Assembly: GCA_002817055.1 (NCBI GenBank)
Contig: MUCU01000051.1
Span: forward strand, 1 to 12,491
DNA from: SAR202 cluster bacterium Io17-Chloro-G7
Lineage (GTDB): Bacteria; Chloroflexota; Dehalococcoidia; UBA3495
Direction of reading: 5' to 3'
Length of the DNA: 12,491 nucleotides
The notes beneath the pieces are model-generated. The model ran no database searches, was not told the DNA's origin, and saw nothing but the letters and a program-made list of their open reading frames with translations. Of this stretch, positions 10,826-12,491 are shown piece by piece. The translations under genes were made by a program, and so were the position numbers. Positions within the stretch are counted from its first letter, which is position 1, and every line of letters begins with the position of its first letter.

Positions 10826-11968
10826 CTATCCAGATCCTAACAAAAGCTCTTTGGCTGCATTAATGGAAGGGTTAGGCGAAGGGTCTACTCCGCGAAGCAA
10901 TGCCAGGTAATAACTAACGTAATCTCCCAGAAGCAGCATATTTAAAATACGCGCCAGCGGGGAAGAACCATCACCGTTCAGGACCATGCGGGGAATATCG
11001 TGGTTGGCCAAAGTTTCTAAAATTACCCGGTTGTGCCGCTCATGAATCGTACTATCGACTCCGGGCTTCCGGACTACTGCGCCGCTGGTCACGTCATCCT
11101 TGGTCAATGGGTCCAAAATCAAGGCCATTGCCGGTTGACCAATGGGAGAAGCAAAGGCTTCCACCGAATTGTGCAGCAACTCGGGCAGCACCTCGTAGAA
11201 AGACCACATTTTAGCGTTTTCATTGAATTGGGACTTCCACCGTCGCGCCATTCCAGAAAAAAGACCGCTCCCGTAAACGATAATCAGGTTATCCATTAGT
11301 TCCAATGCTATTCGTTTGGCGGGGTTATCAACCGCCGGAACGTCCTCCGACCACACGGAAGCATTATGGGAAACCGAGCTGATCGCACTTGTCGCTTCAT
11401 CTTCATCCAAGTCCAGCAGTCGTAACCCGCTCAGAACGCCCAAGATCAACATGAGGTTGTAAGCGACGGCGGTGCGAGGTTCGGATGAAACGTCAATGTG
11501 CAGTAATGGCACACCCGCATTCCGCGCCCTTTGGGAAAGTTTGCCGCCGCTGCCAATAGCTATTGTCCTGGCTTTTGCTTTGACAGCTTGATCAAACAGC
11601 GCAATAGTTTCTTCGGTATTGCCAGAGTAGCTGGACGCTATAAAGATTGTGCCCTGATCCAAAGAAAAGGGGAAGGCCAAGTCCCGCACCACCAGAATCG
11701 GGACCCGGGGAGCCAGGGTAGACGCAGAGCTTAACTTAGAGGCCGCCAAATCAGCCGCCAAGTCCCCTGCCATAGCGGAGCCACCCATACCACCGACTAC
11801 TACTTTGCTCCCGCTGGACCATGCTCCGGGCAACGAAAGTTTTTGCGAACTCTGCCAAGCCGCCAAGCATTGATCGGGTATTGCCCTCAGGCGGTGGCGA
11901 AGGCCAGATGGATCCACGCGGGAATATGTTCCCTTATCGTCTATCAGGTGCTTGGCCTCTTCAGCCAT
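10826..11968 (-). CDS. Bifunctional phosphoglucose/phosphomannose isomerase (SIS domain)
   Basis: This cytoplasmic enzyme should interconvert fructose 6-phosphate with glucose 6-phosphate and with mannose 6-phosphate. With the start chosen here it has 380 residues. The first SIS domain has VVGGMGGSAMAGD (about 57-69) and SSYSGNTEET (about 112-121), both hallmarks of the PGI/PMI family. The second half has NENAKMWSFYEVLPELLHNSVEAF (about 249-272), holding the family's catalytic glutamate and histidine. I chose ATG at 11968 because the family similarity begins soon after it and AGGAG lies 11 bases upstream. An ATG at 12067 would overlap the preceding stop as TAATG and add 33 residues that look unlike the family. 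The 3' end is duplicated downstream. Confidence 0.88.
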   Translation of the reverse strand: MAEEAKHLIDDKGTYSRVDPSGLRHRLRAIPDQCLAAWQSSQKLSLPGAWSSGSKVVVGGMGGSAMAGDLAADLAASKLSSASTLAPRVPILVVRDLAFPFSLDQGTIFIASSYSGNTEETIALFDQAVKAKARTIAIGSGGKLSQRARNAGVPLLHIDVSSEPRTAVAYNLMLILGVLSGLRLLDLDEDEATSAISSVSHNASVWSEDVPAVDNPAKRIALELMDNLIIVYGSGLFSGMARRWKSQFNENAKMWSFYEVLPELLHNSVEAFASPIGQPAMALILDPLTKDDVTSGAVVRKPGVDSTIHERHNRVILETLANHDIPRMVLNGDGSSPLARILNMLLLGDYVSYYLALLRGVDPSPNPSINAAKELLLGSG

Positions 11969-11979
11969 TATAGAAACTT

Positions 11980-11984
11980 CTCCT
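11980..11984 (-). promoter_or_regulatory. Shine-Dalgarno AGGAG favouring the inner isomerase start
   Basis: On the minus strand AGGAG lies 11 bases before the ATG at 11968, a slightly long but usable spacing. No comparable site precedes the alternative ATG at 12067. Confidence 0.5.
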
Positions 11985-12066
11985 GCCTTCCCTACACATG
12001 TATTGCGAGAATTTATGTATTGCCCGACCATCCGCAGTAAAGGTCGATCCGCAGGATAGCATCGCA

Positions 12067-12491
12067 TTACCTAGGGTCACCGGAACCATGATCCCTTGAA
12101 GCATACTGCTCCGCCTTCATGGCAAACCACGGCTCAATCTTACGCTTGAACCACGGTGACAATCTTGAGCTAAAGGGAAGCATTTTGTGAAAGCCCAAGT
12201 AAGCGTACATTACGTTGCCGTTGGGAGTAATGTATGCGGTATCGAAGTTCTTAAGAATTCGGTAACTAATGAAATAGGCCCAGGGCGTCAATCTATTATG
12301 AAAGTGGTCGGTGGTTACGTGGGCCAAGTGGGCGATAACCAAGGCTAGAAATAGAGGGTGGTAGAACGCTGCCGCAAGGGCAACGATGCCAGCGGCCGAA
12401 TACTCCCACGCATGAAAAAGCAAATAGATTCGCTTGCCCTTACCCCTTACGTACCATTGGTAAAAATCGAATAAATGGTCAATGTCCATGA
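12067..12491 (-). CDS. Small polytopic membrane protein, possible metal-binding hydrolase, 5' end cut
   Basis: At least 140 residues are visible. An ATG lies at 12489, two bases from the window edge, but the opening MDIDHLFDF resembles the internal PDIDH-type motif of YdjM-like membrane-bound putative hydrolases, so the true start may lie outside. Two hydrophobic stretches (about 30-43 and 45-56) are flanked by clustered possible metal ligands: LLFHAWE (H26, E29) and HLAHVTTDHFHN (H54, H57, D61, H62, H64). The C-terminal 40 residues are basic and probably cytosolic. The gene ends at 12067, one base into an alternative ATG of the isomerase gene (TAATG) and 98 bp before its preferred start, so the two are probably co-transcribed. 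The function is not known; the hydrolase idea rests on the His/Asp pattern alone. Confidence 0.6.
   Translation of the reverse strand, partial: MDIDHLFDFYQWYVRGKGKRIYLLFHAWEYSAAGIVALAAAFYHPLFLALVIAHLAHVTTDHFHNRLTPWAYFISYRILKNFDTAYITPNGNVMYAYLGFHKMLPFSSRLSPWFKRKIEPWFAMKAEQYASRDHGSGDPR

Overview
The window carries nine protein-coding ORFs, all on the minus strand, plus several short tandem duplications and hairpins. Gene content (NAD-dependent LigA, Pth, a SIS-type phosphoglucose/phosphomannose isomerase, a lipoprotein metalloprotease with an immune-inhibitor-A-like beta-sandwich, a Gfo/Idh/MocA oxidoreductase and a raffinose-synthase-like GH36 enzyme), medium GC and frequent TTG/GTG starts fit an uncultivated Chloroflexota, possibly of the SAR202/Dehalococcoidia type. 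That placement is inference; no rRNA or other taxonomic marker is present.

Reading along the minus strand, from high to low coordinates: (1) 12491-10826, the end of a small polytopic membrane protein cut by the window edge, then the PGI/PMI isomerase. (2) 10825-10499, a 327-bp gap with a strong hairpin and a decayed copy of the isomerase 3' end. (3) 10498-5830, a tightly packed block: ligA, an unrecognised gene in two overlapping reading frames, and pth. ligA overlaps the next ORF by four bases (TTGA), and pth starts one base after the preceding stop, so the block is probably one transcript with coupled translation. (4) 5747-3648, a secreted lipoprotein zinc metalloprotease with its own sigma70-like promoter lying almost on the start codon. 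(5) 3534-169, a sugar-metabolism pair: a Gfo/Idh/MocA dehydrogenase and a GH36-like glycosidase. (6) 168-1, a 14-bp tandem array with degenerate edges, running off the window.

The most notable observation is in block 3. A perfect 7-bp tandem duplication (7879-7892) lies exactly where the two unrecognised ORFs overlap. Removing one copy joins them in frame into one 679-residue protein, so they are best read as one frameshifted gene, a recent mutation, a phase switch or a sequence error. Short tandem duplications recur elsewhere: at the ligA start codon, around the stop codons of the isomerase and the metalloprotease, in the lipoprotein linker, in its promoter, and as the array at the left edge. 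I see no defence system, CRISPR, transposase, tRNA or rRNA. The genes are mostly ordinary housekeeping and carbohydrate functions.
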